Positions 35,998 through 46,406 of a stretch of DNA of 64,000 bases are shown here, piece by piece (position 1 is the stretch's first letter; every line of letters starts with the position of its first letter). The stretch comes from Rhizobium skierniewicense (lineage in GTDB: Bacteria; Pseudomonadota; Alphaproteobacteria; Rhizobiales; Rhizobiaceae). Both the position numbers and the translations under genes were made by a program. Location of the stretch: positions 1 to 64,000 of the forward strand of contig NZ_JACIDV010000012.1 of assembly GCF_014196515.1 (NCBI RefSeq), written 5' to 3'. The notes beneath the pieces were generated by a model, which had not been told where the DNA came from, searched no databases, and was given only the letters and a program-made list of their open reading frames with translations.

Positions 35998-36131
35998 GAT
36001 TCCAAATCCCAGATACGGAACGGCGTTGCTGCCTGTCGTACGACTCCGCCCACTCCTCTTACAGAATAGGGGTGACATGCGTTTATCTGGATTTCAATCG
36101 AATAATCTCAGGAGAGTTGAATAATGCGATA

Positions 36132-37181
36132 TCAACCGCCGGTCACACTCATATGGCGCGCGACGGCGGGTCTCTTATGGGTTCGGTCTATGATGAAATC
36201 GTGACCCTTGGGCTTGCGCAGGATCGCCTCGTCGATGGCTTGCGACAGAAGCGCGTTATCGTCGGAAGCCCGCAACGCCGTGCGCAAATCGGCGGCATCA
36301 TCCTGACCAAGGCACATATACAGCGTACCGGTGCAGGTGAGGCGAACGCGATTGCAGCTTTCGCAGAAATTATGGGTCATCGGTGTGATGAAGCCGAGCC
36401 GACCGCCGGTTTCCTTCACGGACACATAGCGTGCGGGACCCCCGGTCTGGTAGCCGATATCGCTCAACGTGAATGTCTCTTCGAGTGAGGCTCGGACCTG
36501 CGACAGCGGCAGATAGCGGTCCGTGCGGTCCTCTTCGATCTCGCCCATCGGCATGGTTTCGATGACGGTCAGGTCCATGCCGCGCTCATGCGCAAACTGC
36601 ATCAGATGAGGGATCTCGTGCTCGTTGAAATCCTTGAGGGCTACGGCATTGAGCTTGATCTTGATCCCAGCAGCAAGCGCTGCATCGATACCGCCCATCA
36701 CCTTGGAGAAGTCACCCCACCGGGTGATCTGCTTGAACTTGTCGGCATCGAGCGTGTCGAGCGACACATTGATGCGGCGCACGCCGCAATCGAAAAGTTC
36801 GGCGGCATGGGTCGCCAGTTGCGAGCCATTGGTGGTCAGCGTCAGCTCGTCCAGAGTTCCGGCCTGAACATGGCGACCGAGATCACGCACAAGATGCATG
36901 ATGTTCTTGCGAACGAGTGGCTCGCCGCCGGTCAGCCTGATCTTGCGTACGCCCTTGCCGATGAAGGCGGAACAGAGTCGGTTCAGCTCTTCCAGCGTCA
37001 AAAGGTCCTTCTTGGGCAGAAATGTCATGTGTTCGGACATGCAATAGGTGCAGCGAAAATCGCAGCGATCCGTCACAGATACGCGCAGATATGTCACTGC
37101 GCGGCCAAACGGATCGACCATCGGTGTGGTGCTTTCCGCCAGCGATTCCGCTGTAGGAAGCGAACCGAGGAAGCTGTTCAC
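36132..37181 (-). CDS. moaA: GTP 3',8-cyclase MoaA
   Basis: 349 residues. The start is GTG 37181, supported by GGAGA seven bases upstream. The radical-SAM cysteines are C40, C44 and C47 (CDFRCTYC), [11 protein letters not shown] follows, and the second Fe-S cluster ligands are in [14 protein letters not shown] with a later Cys. The C-terminal Gly-Gly (SVTGG) is the conserved MoaA end that reaches the active site. It makes 3',8-cyclo-GTP from GTP, the first step to molybdopterin. MoaC, which acts next, is encoded far away at 59205. Confidence 0.96.
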   Translation of the reverse strand: MNSFLGSLPTAESLAESTTPMVDPFGRAVTYLRVSVTDRCDFRCTYCMSEHMTFLPKKDLLTLEELNRLCSAFIGKGVRKIRLTGGEPLVRKNIMHLVRDLGRHVQAGTLDELTLTTNGSQLATHAAELFDCGVRRINVSLDTLDADKFKQITRWGDFSKVMGGIDAALAAGIKIKLNAVALKDFNEHEIPHLMQFAHERGMDLTVIETMPMGEIEEDRTDRYLPLSQVRASLEETFTLSDIGYQTGGPARYVSVKETGGRLGFITPMTHNFCESCNRVRLTCTGTLYMCLGQDDAADLRTALRASDDNALLSQAIDEAILRKPKGHDFIIDRTHKRPAVARHMSVTGG

Positions 37182-37232
37182 GCTGAAATCTCCATTGCAA
37201 TCTGCCGCATATGCGCTGCCTTCATGTAGTGG

Positions 37233-37252
37233 CTTGCCCGCAGGCGGGCAAG
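37233..37252. promoter_or_regulatory. Palindrome between divergent moaA and DUF971 genes
   Basis: CTTGCCCGC, two bases, GCGGGCAAG: a perfect 9-base inverted repeat in the 113-base divergent intergenic region, about 50 bases from moaA and 42 from the other gene. Its symmetry and place suit an operator. The regulator is unknown. Confidence 0.45.
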
Positions 37253-37294
37253 GTCATAAGTGTGCAGTATATTATCATGGGACGGAAATGAAAA

Positions 37295-37663
37295 ATGAGT
37301 GAGCCCTGGCCAACGGAATTGCGGGTATCGAATGACAAGAAACATCTTGTCGTGACATTCGACAATGGCGCGTCCTTTGAACTGTCCGCTGAGCTGTTGC
37401 GCGTGCTTTCACCATCGGCGGAAGTTCAGGGCCATGGGCCGGGCCAGAAGATCACCGTGCCGGGCAAGAGACATGTCGCCATTCGTAACGTCGTGGCTAC
37501 CGGCAATTACGCCGTGCGTATCGCGTTCGATGATGGTCATGACAGTGGCATCTACACGTGGAAGTATCTTTTCGAATTGGGCGAGAGCGGTGACGCACTG
37601 TTCACCGGTTATGAAGGGGAATTGGCAGAAAAAGGCTTGAGCCGGGAGCCCAAAATCCGTTAG
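37295..37663 (+). CDS. DUF971 (gamma-butyrobetaine-hydroxylase-like N-terminal) protein
   Basis: 122 residues: WPTELRVSNDKKHLVVTFDN at the start, LRVLSPSAEVQGHGPGQK in the middle, and FDDGHDSGIYTWKYLFELGE near the end, all characteristic of the small DUF971 domain that in other proteins binds zinc or Fe-S near oxygenases. No enzymatic domain is attached. Divergent from moaA and 37 bases before the Kef-type antiporter. Homologues lie near Fe-S or molybdenum-cofactor genes in several proteobacteria; a role there is inference. Confidence 0.8.
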   Translation: MSEPWPTELRVSNDKKHLVVTFDNGASFELSAELLRVLSPSAEVQGHGPGQKITVPGKRHVAIRNVVATGNYAVRIAFDDGHDSGIYTWKYLFELGESGDALFTGYEGELAEKGLSREPKIR

Positions 37664-37700
37664 CAGGAATGCATATTTCATACAGGGACAGGGGTGACAC

Positions 37701-39518
37701 TTGGCGGTCGAGGGAAATGCAAATGATCTGGCGCAAGTGGTCGTCCTGTTGGCGGCAGGTGTCGTCGCCGCGCCTCTTTTCAAGAAGATAGGTCTGGGTT
37801 CGGTTTTAGGCTATCTGGCCGCCGGTCTGGTCATTGGCCCGTTTGGTTTCGGGGCGTTTTCTGACCCGCAGGCGATTATCCACATTGCCGAACTCGGCGT
37901 CGTCATGTTCCTGTTCATCATCGGCCTGGAAATGCAGCCTTCCCGGCTTTGGTCCATGCGTAAGGATATTTTCGGGCTTGGTGCGTTGCAGGTCTTGACC
38001 TGTATGGCCGGGCTGACGCTGGTGGGCCTCGCGCTTGGCTTTCCGCTCATTCATTCTTTCGTCGCCGGTACGGGCTTCGTGCTGACCTCCACCGCCATCG
38101 TCATGCAGATGCTGCAAGAGCGCAACAGCATGTCGACGCTGAAAGGCCAGCGCATCATCGCCATCCTTCTGTTCGAAGATCTGGCCATCGTGCCGCTTCT
38201 GGTGCTGGTCGCGTTTCTCGGAGCGGGTGGTGAGGCTGTGACGCTTTCGGAGCGGATGACGTCGATCGGTATCGCGCTGGCCGCGATTGTCGCCCTGGTC
38301 GTCGCTGGTCGATACCTGCTCAATCCGTTCTTCCGTCTGCTGGCATCATCAGGCGCACGCGAAGTGATGACGGCTGCGGCCCTGCTGGTCGTGCTGGGAT
38401 CGGCCCTGTTGATGCAGGTCAGTGGCTTGTCGATGGCGATGGGTGCCTTTCTGGCGGGGGTGCTTCTGTCGGAATCCTCGTTCCGTCATCAGCTTGAGGC
38501 CGATATCGAGCCCTTCCGTGGTATTCTTCTCGGCCTGTTTTTCCTTGGCGTCGGCATGGCCATCGATCTCAAGGTCATCGCAGCCAACTGGCAACTCGTG
38601 GTGATGAGTGTCATCGCCTATATGCTTGTCAAGGCACTGCTGATCTACTGCGTGGCACGGGTCGTGGGCACCTGCCAGCGCGAGAGCATCGAGCGGGCGG
38701 TTTTGATGGCTCAAGGTGGCGAATTCGCCTTCGTCCTGTACTCCGCAGCACTGGCTGCCGGTATCCTCGATGCAGAAGCCAATGCGGTGCTGACGGCGAC
38801 CATCATCATTTCGATGGTCCTCACGCCACTGATGGTCATTGCCCATGATCGCATTATGCCGAAGGCCATGGCCAAGACGGACGACCTGGATTTGCCCGAA
38901 AATGTCGATGGCAGCATCCTGATCATCGGCTTCGGTCGCTTCGGCCAGATCGTCAGCCAGCCCCTTCTGGCGCGCGGCTATACGCTGTCATTGGTCGACA
39001 GGGACGCGGACTTCGTGCGCGATGCATCCGACTTCGGCTTCAAGGTCTACTACGGCGATGGTTCGCGGGCGGAAATTCTGCATGCAGCGGGAGCGGGCTC
39101 GGCGCGCGCGGTACTGATCTGCGTGGACGACAAGGAAGCCGCCATCCGCATCGCCGAAATCGTCAAGCATGAATTCCCGCTGGTGCCGGTGCTAGCCCGC
39201 GCTTTCGACCGTGGCCATGCGCTCGACCTCCTGAAAGCCGGTGTGGATTATCAGATCCGCGAAACCTACGAATCTGCGCTCAACTTTAGCGAAAAGGTGC
39301 TGACAGCCGTGGGTGAAGAGATAGAACTGGCCGAACGCTTGGTGGAAGAATTCCGCGATGTCGACAAGGAGCGCTTTGCGCTCGAGGTCGTCGGCGGTGT
39401 CTATGCCGGTCGTTCCCTCATCCGCGGCAATGCACAGCCTGCCGATATTGTCGCAGCCCGTACCGCACGTGAGCGTGCAGAACGTGAGGCGCAGCAAAAA
39501 GAGCTTGAGGAAAGCTAA
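37701..39518 (+). CDS. Kef-type K+/H+ antiporter with TrkA-N domain
   Basis: 605 residues from TTG 37701, with AGGGG six bases upstream. About twelve helices of the CPA2 exchanger fold come first (GYLAAGLVIGPFGF, STAIVMQMLQER, AQGGEFAFVLYSAAL). A Rossmann TrkA-N domain starts near residue 405 (ILIIGFGRFGQIVSQPLLAR, then VYYGDGSRAEILHAAGAG). A charged coiled tail ends the protein. Such proteins exchange K+ for H+ and are gated by nucleotides or glutathione adducts, protecting against electrophiles. Which of the KefB/KefC/YbaL types it is cannot be fixed. Confidence 0.87.
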   Translation: MAVEGNANDLAQVVVLLAAGVVAAPLFKKIGLGSVLGYLAAGLVIGPFGFGAFSDPQAIIHIAELGVVMFLFIIGLEMQPSRLWSMRKDIFGLGALQVLTCMAGLTLVGLALGFPLIHSFVAGTGFVLTSTAIVMQMLQERNSMSTLKGQRIIAILLFEDLAIVPLLVLVAFLGAGGEAVTLSERMTSIGIALAAIVALVVAGRYLLNPFFRLLASSGAREVMTAAALLVVLGSALLMQVSGLSMAMGAFLAGVLLSESSFRHQLEADIEPFRGILLGLFFLGVGMAIDLKVIAANWQLVVMSVIAYMLVKALLIYCVARVVGTCQRESIERAVLMAQGGEFAFVLYSAALAAGILDAEANAVLTATIIISMVLTPLMVIAHDRIMPKAMAKTDDLDLPENVDGSILIIGFGRFGQIVSQPLLARGYTLSLVDRDADFVRDASDFGFKVYYGDGSRAEILHAAGAGSARAVLICVDDKEAAIRIAEIVKHEFPLVPVLARAFDRGHALDLLKAGVDYQIRETYESALNFSEKVLTAVGEEIELAERLVEEFRDVDKERFALEVVGGVYAGRSLIRGNAQPADIVAARTARERAEREAQQKELEES

Positions 39519-39581
39519 CGGCAGTGTCACGCGCTTGTCGCATTGTTACTGTTGAACGGCGGCCACGAGGAGGAAACCACC

Positions 39582-40190
39582 ATGACGATCATTCAGTCCG
39601 TAGACGAGTTGAAGGCGATTTACGGGACCGTTGCCGAGGCTTCCACCATCAAGGTCACGCCGGCCCTGACCGCCGAATACAGGCAGATGATCGAAGCATC
39701 GCCATTCGTGGCGCTCGCAACTGTGGGTCCCGAAGGCATGGATTGCTCACCGCGTGGTGACAAGGGCGGTGTTGTCAGGGTTCAAGACGACAGGACGCTT
39801 TTGCTGCCGGACTGGCGCGGCAACAACCGCATCGATTCGCTGCTCAACATCGTGCGCGATCCGCGTGTGGCTTTGATGTTCCTCGTTCCCGGCTCAACCA
39901 CGACGATGCGTGTGAACGGAACGGCTGTGGTTTCTGCGGACCTTGCGCTACTTGAGAGTTTCGAGATGGACGGCAAGCATCCGCGGACCGTGACCGTCAT
40001 CACGATTGACGAGGTGTATTTCCAATGCGCGCGGGCGCTCATCCGGTCCGAACTCTGGAAGACCGAAAACTTCATCGATCCCGCATCCTTGCCCACGCCG
40101 GGTGCGTTGATGAAAGCCGCAACGGCGGATTTCGACAAGGATACGTATGATCGGGAATGGCCGGAGCGTGCCGCGAAAACCATGTGGTGA
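39582..40190 (+). CDS. Pyridoxamine 5'-phosphate oxidase-like flavoprotein
   Basis: 202 residues from ATG 39582 behind AGGAGG. The split-barrel PNPOx fold is seen in PFVALATVGPEGMDCSPRGD, RTLLLPDWRGNNRIDSLLNI and DPRVALMFLVPG, with FMN-binding positions conserved. The C-terminal stretch (CARALIRSELWKTENF) is that of a PNPOx-like sub-group of unknown reaction (the type named after mycobacterial MSMEG_1061). Vitamin B6 oxidase activity is not implied. It lies 63 bases after the Kef gene. Confidence 0.8.
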   Translation: MTIIQSVDELKAIYGTVAEASTIKVTPALTAEYRQMIEASPFVALATVGPEGMDCSPRGDKGGVVRVQDDRTLLLPDWRGNNRIDSLLNIVRDPRVALMFLVPGSTTTMRVNGTAVVSADLALLESFEMDGKHPRTVTVITIDEVYFQCARALIRSELWKTENFIDPASLPTPGALMKAATADFDKDTYDREWPERAAKTMW

Positions 40191-40219
40191 CATTGCGTCG
40201 GGGCCAAGACTTTCGGCCC

Positions 40220-41281
40220 CTACTTGTAGATTAGCCAGCTTTTGCCGGAATAATTTTTCTTCATGCCCTCTTCGAAGCAAACCGTGCGGTTTCTGCCGGT
40301 TTCCTTGCCGTGATAGAGCGCGGTATCGGCGTGACCATAGAGCTCGCCAGGGTTTTGCGCCTGTGATGCCATGGCATAGCCGATGGATATGGTGACCTGA
40401 CCATAGTCGACGCCGGATTTGGAATTGCGAAACGGCGTCTTTTCCAGCGTGGTGCGGATGCGCTCGCACATGGCGTGAACCTCGTCCTGGGTGATGCCGT
40501 CGATGATGATGGCGAACTCTTCGCCGCCGCTTCGCGCCACGAAACCGTCCTTGCGCACGCTTGCCCTGATGACGGAGGCGACGCTTGCCAAAATCTTGTC
40601 GCCCACGGGATGACCGAAGGCGTCGTTGATCTTCTTGAAATTGTCCACATCCAACAGGATGAGCGCCGAGAGGTGCAAGCCGACCGTCGTATCGTAGATG
40701 AAAGCAAGCTTTTCGTCGAATGCCCGGCGGTTGGAGAGGCGCGTCAGAGAATCGGTATTGGCGATGCGCTTGTACTCATCCAGTTCCAGACGGACCTGCT
40801 GCATTTCTTCTGCATGGCGGTCCATGCCTTTCGACGTCGTCTCGTTCTCCGCCATCTTTTCGCCCGTGGCATCTGCGAGCATGGAAATGGCAGTGCGCAG
40901 AAGCTGCGCGCTGGACTGGCTTTTGTCCAGGATGCCAGCCCGTGTTTCATCGAGAATGCGATTATAATTTTCCAGGCAGGTCTGCTCGTGCTGGAGGACG
41001 ATCAGGAGTGCATTCAACTCCGACTGTAACTTGTCGCGTGCAGCCTCGATCAACTGCCCATGGGTATGGTCGAAATAACGGGCGCCGAGTTCATCCAGCT
41101 CCTCCTGTGTCACGCGGCTTCCCAACACGCTGAGCTCACGCGTCAAAGCGGGATTGGAGCCGATATAGGCCTCGTAAAACAGGTTGTAGTTTCGTGGAAT
41201 GGGAACAACGCCCATATTGCGCATCGCGAACATGATCTGCGCTGCGATATCGGGAGCTTTGGGCGTTGATGTCGTACTCAT
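40220..41281 (-). CDS. Diguanylate cyclase (GGDEF domain)
   Basis: 353 residues from ATG 41281, preceded by GGAG at seven bases. Residues 1-165 are helical with no recognised sensory domain (PRNYNLFYEAYIGSNPALTR). Residues about 175-335 are a GGDEF domain: DSLTRLSNRRAFDEKL, LLDVDNFKKINDAFGHPVGD, and the active-site loop ARSGGEEFAI. The metal-binding Asp and GGEEF are intact, so it should make cyclic-di-GMP. The inhibitory I-site R-x-x-D reads RKDG, so product feedback may be lost. No membrane segment, so cytoplasmic. Confidence 0.88.
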   Translation of the reverse strand: MSTTSTPKAPDIAAQIMFAMRNMGVVPIPRNYNLFYEAYIGSNPALTRELSVLGSRVTQEELDELGARYFDHTHGQLIEAARDKLQSELNALLIVLQHEQTCLENYNRILDETRAGILDKSQSSAQLLRTAISMLADATGEKMAENETTSKGMDRHAEEMQQVRLELDEYKRIANTDSLTRLSNRRAFDEKLAFIYDTTVGLHLSALILLDVDNFKKINDAFGHPVGDKILASVASVIRASVRKDGFVARSGGEEFAIIIDGITQDEVHAMCERIRTTLEKTPFRNSKSGVDYGQVTISIGYAMASQAQNPGELYGHADTALYHGKETGRNRTVCFEEGMKKNYSGKSWLIYK

Positions 41282-41624
41282 CAAGTCACTCCAGAAATGA
41301 CGTTAGTATTGTGCCTTACGGGAAGATCAAACTTATTCTGAAATCCCGGCAAGCAAAGACAGAGCATTGTTTTACGGCAAGATGACCCAATAAAGCTGTC
41401 TCCCGTTTCATGCCGTTCAAATGCTTAAATCGGAATCGGCTAAATCAGAAGTCGTGATTTCACATAGCATTTTGCAGGTAAATTTATAGAGGTAATTTGT
41501 TGTAGTGCAGCAAATATTCGCATTTTTTCAGTGTTTTATCGGCCGCGTGGAATCGCGGGTTGAGACCTCTCCCAAAAAGCAGATAGAAAAAACGGCCCCG
41601 AAGAGCCGTTTTCATCTGTCTGTC
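41282..41624. other. Intergenic region between the GGDEF gene and fumC
   Basis: About 340 bases between the GGDEF start and the fumC stop, both on the minus strand. It contains the fumC terminator at 41587-41612, then AT-rich sequence (GATTTCACATAGCATTTTGC, then AATTTATAGAGGTAATTTG) that should hold the GGDEF promoter. No gene is supported. Confidence 0.45.
41587..41612 (-). terminator. fumC terminator
   Basis: AAAACGGC and GCCGTTTT arms with an eight-base loop. On the minus strand the hairpin is followed by a T run; it lies 12 bases after the fumC stop. Confidence 0.8.
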
Positions 41625-43016
41625 TTACTTGGGGCCGATCATGTTTTCCGGCCGGACATACTGGTCGAATTCTTCATTGGTCAAATAACCACCACCCACG
41701 GCCTCGTCACGAAGCGTCGTGCCGTTTTTGTGTGCGGTCTTGGCGATCTTGGCGCAGGCATCGTAGCCCAGCTTGCCGTTGAGCGCTGTGACCAGCATAA
41801 GAGAGTTTTCGACGCCTTTTTTGATATTGTCTTCGCGGGCTTCGATGCCGACGACGCAATTGTCGGTGAAGGACACGGCTGCGTCGCCTAAAAGTTGTAC
41901 CGATTGCAGGAAGTTATAGGCCATCATCGGATTGTAGACATTCAGCTCGAAATGGCCTTGGCTTCCGGCAAATGTGATCGCTGCCTGATTGCCGAAGATA
42001 TGCGCACAGACCTGCGTCAGTGCTTCCGACTGTGTCGGATTGACTTTGCCGGGCATGATGGACGAACCGGGTTCGTTCTCAGGCAGCGCCAGCTCGCCGA
42101 GGCCTGCACGTGGGCCGGAGCCGAGGAAGCGAATGTCGTTGGCGATCTTGAAGAGGGCTGCGGCTGCGGCATTGATGGCGCCATGCGCAAAAACCATCGC
42201 ATCGTGGGCGGCAAGCGCTTCGAATTTGTTGGGAGCGGTCACGAAGGGTAGGCCGGTGATTTTCGCGATCTCTTCGGCCACCTGCTCGGCAAAGCCGACT
42301 GGCGCGTTGAGGCCGGTGCCAACGGCGGTGCCGCCCTGAGCGAGTTCGTAAAGGCCCGACAGCGTCAGTTCGATACGCTTGATGGCAGAAGCGACCTGGG
42401 CTGCGTAGCCGGAAAATTCCTGGCCAAGCGTCAGCGGAGTTGCATCCTGTGTGTGGGTACGACCGATCTTGATGATATGGGCAAAACCCTTGGCCTTTGC
42501 ATCAAGGGCTGCATGCAGGTGCTTGAGGCTCGGCAGCAGATGATGAACCATCTGCTCAGCGCAGGCGATATGCATGGCCGTCGGGTAGGTGTCGTTGGAC
42601 GACTGGCTCATATTGACGTGGTCGTTCGGGTGAACGGGCTTCTTGGAGCCCATGTCTCCGCCGAGCATCTCAATCGCCCGGTTCGAGATGACTTCATTGG
42701 CATTCATGTTGGACTGCGTGCCGGAGCCGGTCTGCCAGACCACAAGCGGAAAGTGGTCGTTGAGCTTGCCATCGATGACTTCCTGTGCAGCCTTGACGAT
42801 GGTCTCGCCAACCTGCGCATCGAGCCCACCCAGCGCCATGTTGGTGCGGGCTGCTGCCTGCTTGACGATACCCAGTGCACGAACGACCGATGCGGGCTGT
42901 TTTTCCCAGCCAATCTTGAAGTTTCCGAGCGAGCGCTGCGCCTGTGCGCCCCAGTAACGGTCGCTGGCAACCTCGATCGGGCCGAATGTGTCGGTTTCTG
43001 TGCGTGTGGCTGTCAT
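41625..43016 (-). CDS. fumC: Fumarate hydratase class II
   Basis: 463 residues from ATG 43016 ([20 protein letters not shown]), preceded by GGAGAGG and AGGA; the longer frame from 43103 is not conserved. The fumarase/aspartase signature [11 protein letters not shown] (near residue 317) and the substrate-site motifs [28 protein letters not shown] and [19 protein letters not shown] are intact. It interconverts fumarate and malate in the TCA cycle and is the iron-independent form. It is monocistronic, divergent from the L,D-transpeptidase gene. Confidence 0.97.
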   Translation of the reverse strand: MTATRTETDTFGPIEVASDRYWGAQAQRSLGNFKIGWEKQPASVVRALGIVKQAAARTNMALGGLDAQVGETIVKAAQEVIDGKLNDHFPLVVWQTGSGTQSNMNANEVISNRAIEMLGGDMGSKKPVHPNDHVNMSQSSNDTYPTAMHIACAEQMVHHLLPSLKHLHAALDAKAKGFAHIIKIGRTHTQDATPLTLGQEFSGYAAQVASAIKRIELTLSGLYELAQGGTAVGTGLNAPVGFAEQVAEEIAKITGLPFVTAPNKFEALAAHDAMVFAHGAINAAAAALFKIANDIRFLGSGPRAGLGELALPENEPGSSIMPGKVNPTQSEALTQVCAHIFGNQAAITFAGSQGHFELNVYNPMMAYNFLQSVQLLGDAAVSFTDNCVVGIEAREDNIKKGVENSLMLVTALNGKLGYDACAKIAKTAHKNGTTLRDEAVGGGYLTNEEFDQYVRPENMIGPK

Positions 43017-43443
43017 CAGTCCTGCCTCTCCTGTGTATCCTCCGGCAAGCCAGCTGTCTGCTTGAGCCTTGCGCGCGGGCAGACATATAAAGCGATAGCG
43101 CAATCATGAAAAGCCTGTCGTGCCCACTGCCACCATATTTCGCGACGGATTCCGGGGCCGATGCCAATCGATTTCGAAAGTCTGGCTGCGTGGTATTTGG
43201 GTCACTTGACCGAAAGGGCTGATGTTCCTGCATTATGCCGGATACGTGACGAAAACTTGTTTGCTCAATGTTAAGAAACTAAAGAGAAATTTAACTATTC
43301 TGGCCAAACGTGGGGCCCACGCCAACACGAATTTTTTCGTGATGGAAACCCTTGTCTGGCACTGGATTGGACTTCGTGCGTTTCTTCCCAAAACATGCCC
43401 AATCAGCTAGACAGACACAGACTTCTCATATGCGCATCGATGA
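43017..43443. other. Divergent promoter region, fumC / L,D-transpeptidase
   Basis: About 430 bases with AT-rich segments (AAGAGAAATTTAACTATTC near 43282). A 62-codon frame at 43222-43410 follows AAAGGG, but its product resembles nothing known, so I leave it as leader. No clear operator is visible. Confidence 0.4.
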
Positions 43444-45342
43444 ATGATGGCGCGGGACGCGGCGAGGATTACATTGAAAATCACATCTGGAAAAATATCG
43501 GCAACGTGGATACTGGCACTCGGTCTTTCCGTCTCAGTGGGCGTGCCGGGTACAGCAGGTGCTGTTACTCTCATGGATATTTTGCGCGGCGGACCTGGCA
43601 AGGTCGAGCGTGAGCGTCAGGACAGTGGTTTGCCGGGTGTGACCCAGCCGGGAATGGCAGCGACGCGTGATGTGGATCCCGAGCCTTTGCCGCGCGTTTC
43701 CGGTCCGCGTTATTATACATACAAGACCGACAGTACCCGTGCCGTCGATACGTCCAAGTTCTCGTCCGGTCTTGCCGGTGCCAAGTTGTCCGCGACACCT
43801 GAAATCGCAAAGGCGCTGGAAGCCTATTACAATGCAGGTGGTGCTCCCATCTGGGTGTCGAATGGCGATCTGAACGCACGCGCAAGTGCCGTTCTCGCTT
43901 TCTTCGATACGGTTGGAGACAGCGGGCTTAACCCGGCAGATTATGCCATTTCCGCTCCCTCGCAGGACGTGACCGCCAGCATTTCCACTGAGCCGGAGGC
44001 ACAGGTCCAGAACGTCGCTGTTACCGAGCAGGAGACCATTCCGCCTGCCATGATGCGGTTCGAACTGGCGCTGTCCGCCAAGGTTCTGGCTTACGTCCAG
44101 GACACGAACCGTGGCCGTGTCGATCCGAACAAGCTGTCTGGATACCACGACTTCAAGCGAAAGACAGTCAATCTGACGCCCGTTTTGAAGCTTGCCAGCA
44201 TGAGCCCGGATGTCGGCGCCTATCTGCGCAGCCGCGAACCGTCCAACGTCGAATATCAGGCGCTGAAGGCGGAGCTTTTGAAGCTGCGCAACGAAGACAA
44301 GGATACAGGCCAGAAGGTTGTCGTTCCTGCCGATCTCGTTCTGAAGCCGGGCGACAACAACGCCGATATGGCAACGGTCGTCAAAGCCATCGAGCATCGC
44401 TCGTCGGCTGGCCTGAAGACGGACCACGCAACAACACTGGCGGGTTATCAGCAGACACCGGAATACACGCCGGAACTGGTCGATCTCGTCAAGGCATTCC
44501 AGAGTGAAAAGGGCCTGAAAGCCGATGGTGTCATCGGCCGCGCAACCGTGCGTGCCATGACCGGCGACAGCAACGAAGCCAAGATCGCCAAGCTGGAAGT
44601 GGCCATGGAGCAGGTTCGGTGGTTGCCCGCCGATCTGGGCGACCGTTTCGTCTTCATCAACCAGCCCGCTTTCATGGCGTATTATCATAATGAGGGCAAA
44701 GAAGACTTCGGTATGAAGGTGGTCATCGGTTCCAAGGCGAACCAGACCTACTTCTTCCAGGATGAAATCCAGACCGTTGAATTCAACCCCTATTGGGGCG
44801 TTCCGCAGTCCATCATCGTCAACGAGATGCTGCCAAAGCTTCGCCGCGACCCGTCCTATCTGGACCGTCTGGGTTACGAAGTTCAGGTCAACGGACGCTC
44901 GGTGTCGTCTTCCAACGTCAACTGGTATGGCTCCACCAACGCGATCTCGGTTCGCCAGCCACCAAGCAGCGACAATGCGCTCGGTGATCTGAAGATTCTG
45001 TTCCCGAACGCCCATGCCATCTACATGCATGACACACCGGCCAAGAGCTTCTTCAGCCGCGACATGCGCGCATTGAGCCACGGCTGCATTCGTCTGGTCG
45101 ACCCACGTCGCATGGCCGCTGCCGTTCTCGGCACGACCATCGACAATGTCGACAAGCAGATTGCCGCGGGCCAGAACCGCGCCGTCCAGGTGTCCGGCAA
45201 GGTGCCTGTCTACGTCGCCTATTTCACGGCCTGGCCTGACAAGGACGGCCGCGTGCAGTATTTCGACGATGTCTATGACCGTGACAGCTACGTCATGAAG
45301 GCGTTTGACGCCACGACGAAAACGCGCTCGTCTTCCATCTAA
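43444..45342 (+). CDS. L,D-transpeptidase (YcbB/LdtD-like)
   Basis: 632 residues, start at ATG 43444 or the adjacent 43447. Signal peptide to about residue 40 (GVPGTAGA). A YcbB-type scaffold region with [20 protein letters not shown] and GLNPADYAI is followed by a peptidoglycan-binding domain ([20 protein letters not shown]) and a YkuD catalytic domain ending in HGCIRL with nucleophile Cys at about 547 in [11 protein letters not shown]. It forms 3-3 crosslinks between meso-DAP residues in periplasmic murein, important at the growth pole of Rhizobiales. A terminator follows directly. Confidence 0.9.
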   Translation: MMARDAARITLKITSGKISATWILALGLSVSVGVPGTAGAVTLMDILRGGPGKVERERQDSGLPGVTQPGMAATRDVDPEPLPRVSGPRYYTYKTDSTRAVDTSKFSSGLAGAKLSATPEIAKALEAYYNAGGAPIWVSNGDLNARASAVLAFFDTVGDSGLNPADYAISAPSQDVTASISTEPEAQVQNVAVTEQETIPPAMMRFELALSAKVLAYVQDTNRGRVDPNKLSGYHDFKRKTVNLTPVLKLASMSPDVGAYLRSREPSNVEYQALKAELLKLRNEDKDTGQKVVVPADLVLKPGDNNADMATVVKAIEHRSSAGLKTDHATTLAGYQQTPEYTPELVDLVKAFQSEKGLKADGVIGRATVRAMTGDSNEAKIAKLEVAMEQVRWLPADLGDRFVFINQPAFMAYYHNEGKEDFGMKVVIGSKANQTYFFQDEIQTVEFNPYWGVPQSIIVNEMLPKLRRDPSYLDRLGYEVQVNGRSVSSSNVNWYGSTNAISVRQPPSSDNALGDLKILFPNAHAIYMHDTPAKSFFSRDMRALSHGCIRLVDPRRMAAAVLGTTIDNVDKQIAAGQNRAVQVSGKVPVYVAYFTAWPDKDGRVQYFDDVYDRDSYVMKAFDATTKTRSSSI

Positions 45343-45362
45343 AGGGAACGCCAGCAAAACAA

Positions 45363-45388
45363 AAAAAGCGCCTTCACAGGCGCTTTTT
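45363..45388 (+). terminator. Terminator after the L,D-transpeptidase
   Basis: AAAAAGCGCCT and AGGCGCTTTTT arms around a short TCAC loop, with T run. It lies just upstream of the glsA ribosome binding site, so glsA needs its own promoter or read-through. Confidence 0.85.
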
Positions 45389-45406
45389 CTATCAGAGGGC
45401 AGGGGC

Positions 45407-46336
45407 ATGCGGGACATTCAGGCGGTTATCGATTCCATCTACGAGGAAATGCACGCGCGTCTGGGCGAAGGCAAGGTCGCAGATTATATCCCGCAACTGG
45501 CCAAGGTTGATCCAAAGCAGTTCGGCATCGCGGTAACCACGGTCGAGGGGCAGACCTTCGTTGCGGGCGACGCGCTCGTACCGTTCTCGATACAGAGCAT
45601 ATCCAAGGTGTTCATGCTGACGCTTGCGCTCGGCAAGACCGGTGAGAGCGTATGGAAACGTGTGGGCCGCGAACCCTCCGGCTCCTCCTTCAACTCAATC
45701 GTGCAACTGGAGCGCGAAGCGGGAATTCCGCGTAATCCTTTCGTCAACGCCGGTGCCATCGTCATCACAGACATGGTTCTGGCGGGACACCAGCCGCGCG
45801 AAGTCATCGGTGAATTGCTGCGTTTCATTCAATATCTGGCCGACGACGATACGATTTCCATCGATGATGCGGTGGCCAAGTCGGAACAGAAGACCGGGTT
45901 CAGAAATGTTGCGCTCGCGAACTTCATGAGCAGCTTCGGCAATCTGCACAATCCGGTCGAGAATACGCTGGGCGTTTATTTTCACCAATGCGCGATCTCG
46001 ATGAACTGCGTTCAGCTGGCGCGGGCAGGACTGTTTCTGGCCAATCGCGGGCGCAACCCGGTGACAGGTCACTCCGTGGTATCGGACAAGCGGGCGCGAC
46101 GCATCAATGCGCTGATGCTGACCTGCGGCCACTATGATGGCTCGGGAGACTTCGCCTATCATGTCGGCCTGCCCGGCAAGAGTGGCGTGGGCGGTGGCAT
46201 TCTGGTCGTCGCACCGGGCAAGGCGTCGATTGCGGTCTGGTCTCCAGGGTTGAACGAGGTCGGCAACTCCGCACTCGGCTCCGATGCTTTGGAAATGCTG
46301 GCGAACGAAATGGGCTGGTCCGTATTCGGGGCTTGA
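45407..46336 (+). CDS. glsA: Glutaminase
   Basis: 309 residues from ATG 45407, with GAGGG seven bases upstream; the longer frame runs through the terminator hairpin and is not credible. The serine-hydrolase fold motif S-x-x-K is SISK at 64-67 ([16 protein letters not shown]), and [30 protein letters not shown], and [20 protein letters not shown] are conserved. It hydrolyses glutamine to glutamate and ammonia, contributing to acid resistance and nitrogen metabolism. It starts only 64 bases after the transpeptidase stop; ttcA follows after 70. Confidence 0.94.
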   Translation: MRDIQAVIDSIYEEMHARLGEGKVADYIPQLAKVDPKQFGIAVTTVEGQTFVAGDALVPFSIQSISKVFMLTLALGKTGESVWKRVGREPSGSSFNSIVQLEREAGIPRNPFVNAGAIVITDMVLAGHQPREVIGELLRFIQYLADDDTISIDDAVAKSEQKTGFRNVALANFMSSFGNLHNPVENTLGVYFHQCAISMNCVQLARAGLFLANRGRNPVTGHSVVSDKRARRINALMLTCGHYDGSGDFAYHVGLPGKSGVGGGILVVAPGKASIAVWSPGLNEVGNSALGSDALEMLANEMGWSVFGA

Positions 46337-46406
46337 TCTTCACGGCAGATGCGGGCATTCCCTGAACCCGGAACGCTTCAAACGTTCAGGACCAAGCGAG
46401 ATTGCC

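Noticed and set aside
43222..43410. 62-codon frame upstream of the L,D-transpeptidase
   Set aside because: An AAAGGG precedes it, but the product has no family features and lies in an AT-rich promoter region; support too weak.
43534..45417. 627-codon minus-strand frame opposite the L,D-transpeptidase
   Set aside because: Composition is that of an antisense shadow, it crosses the terminator at 45363, and the plus strand carries clear domains.
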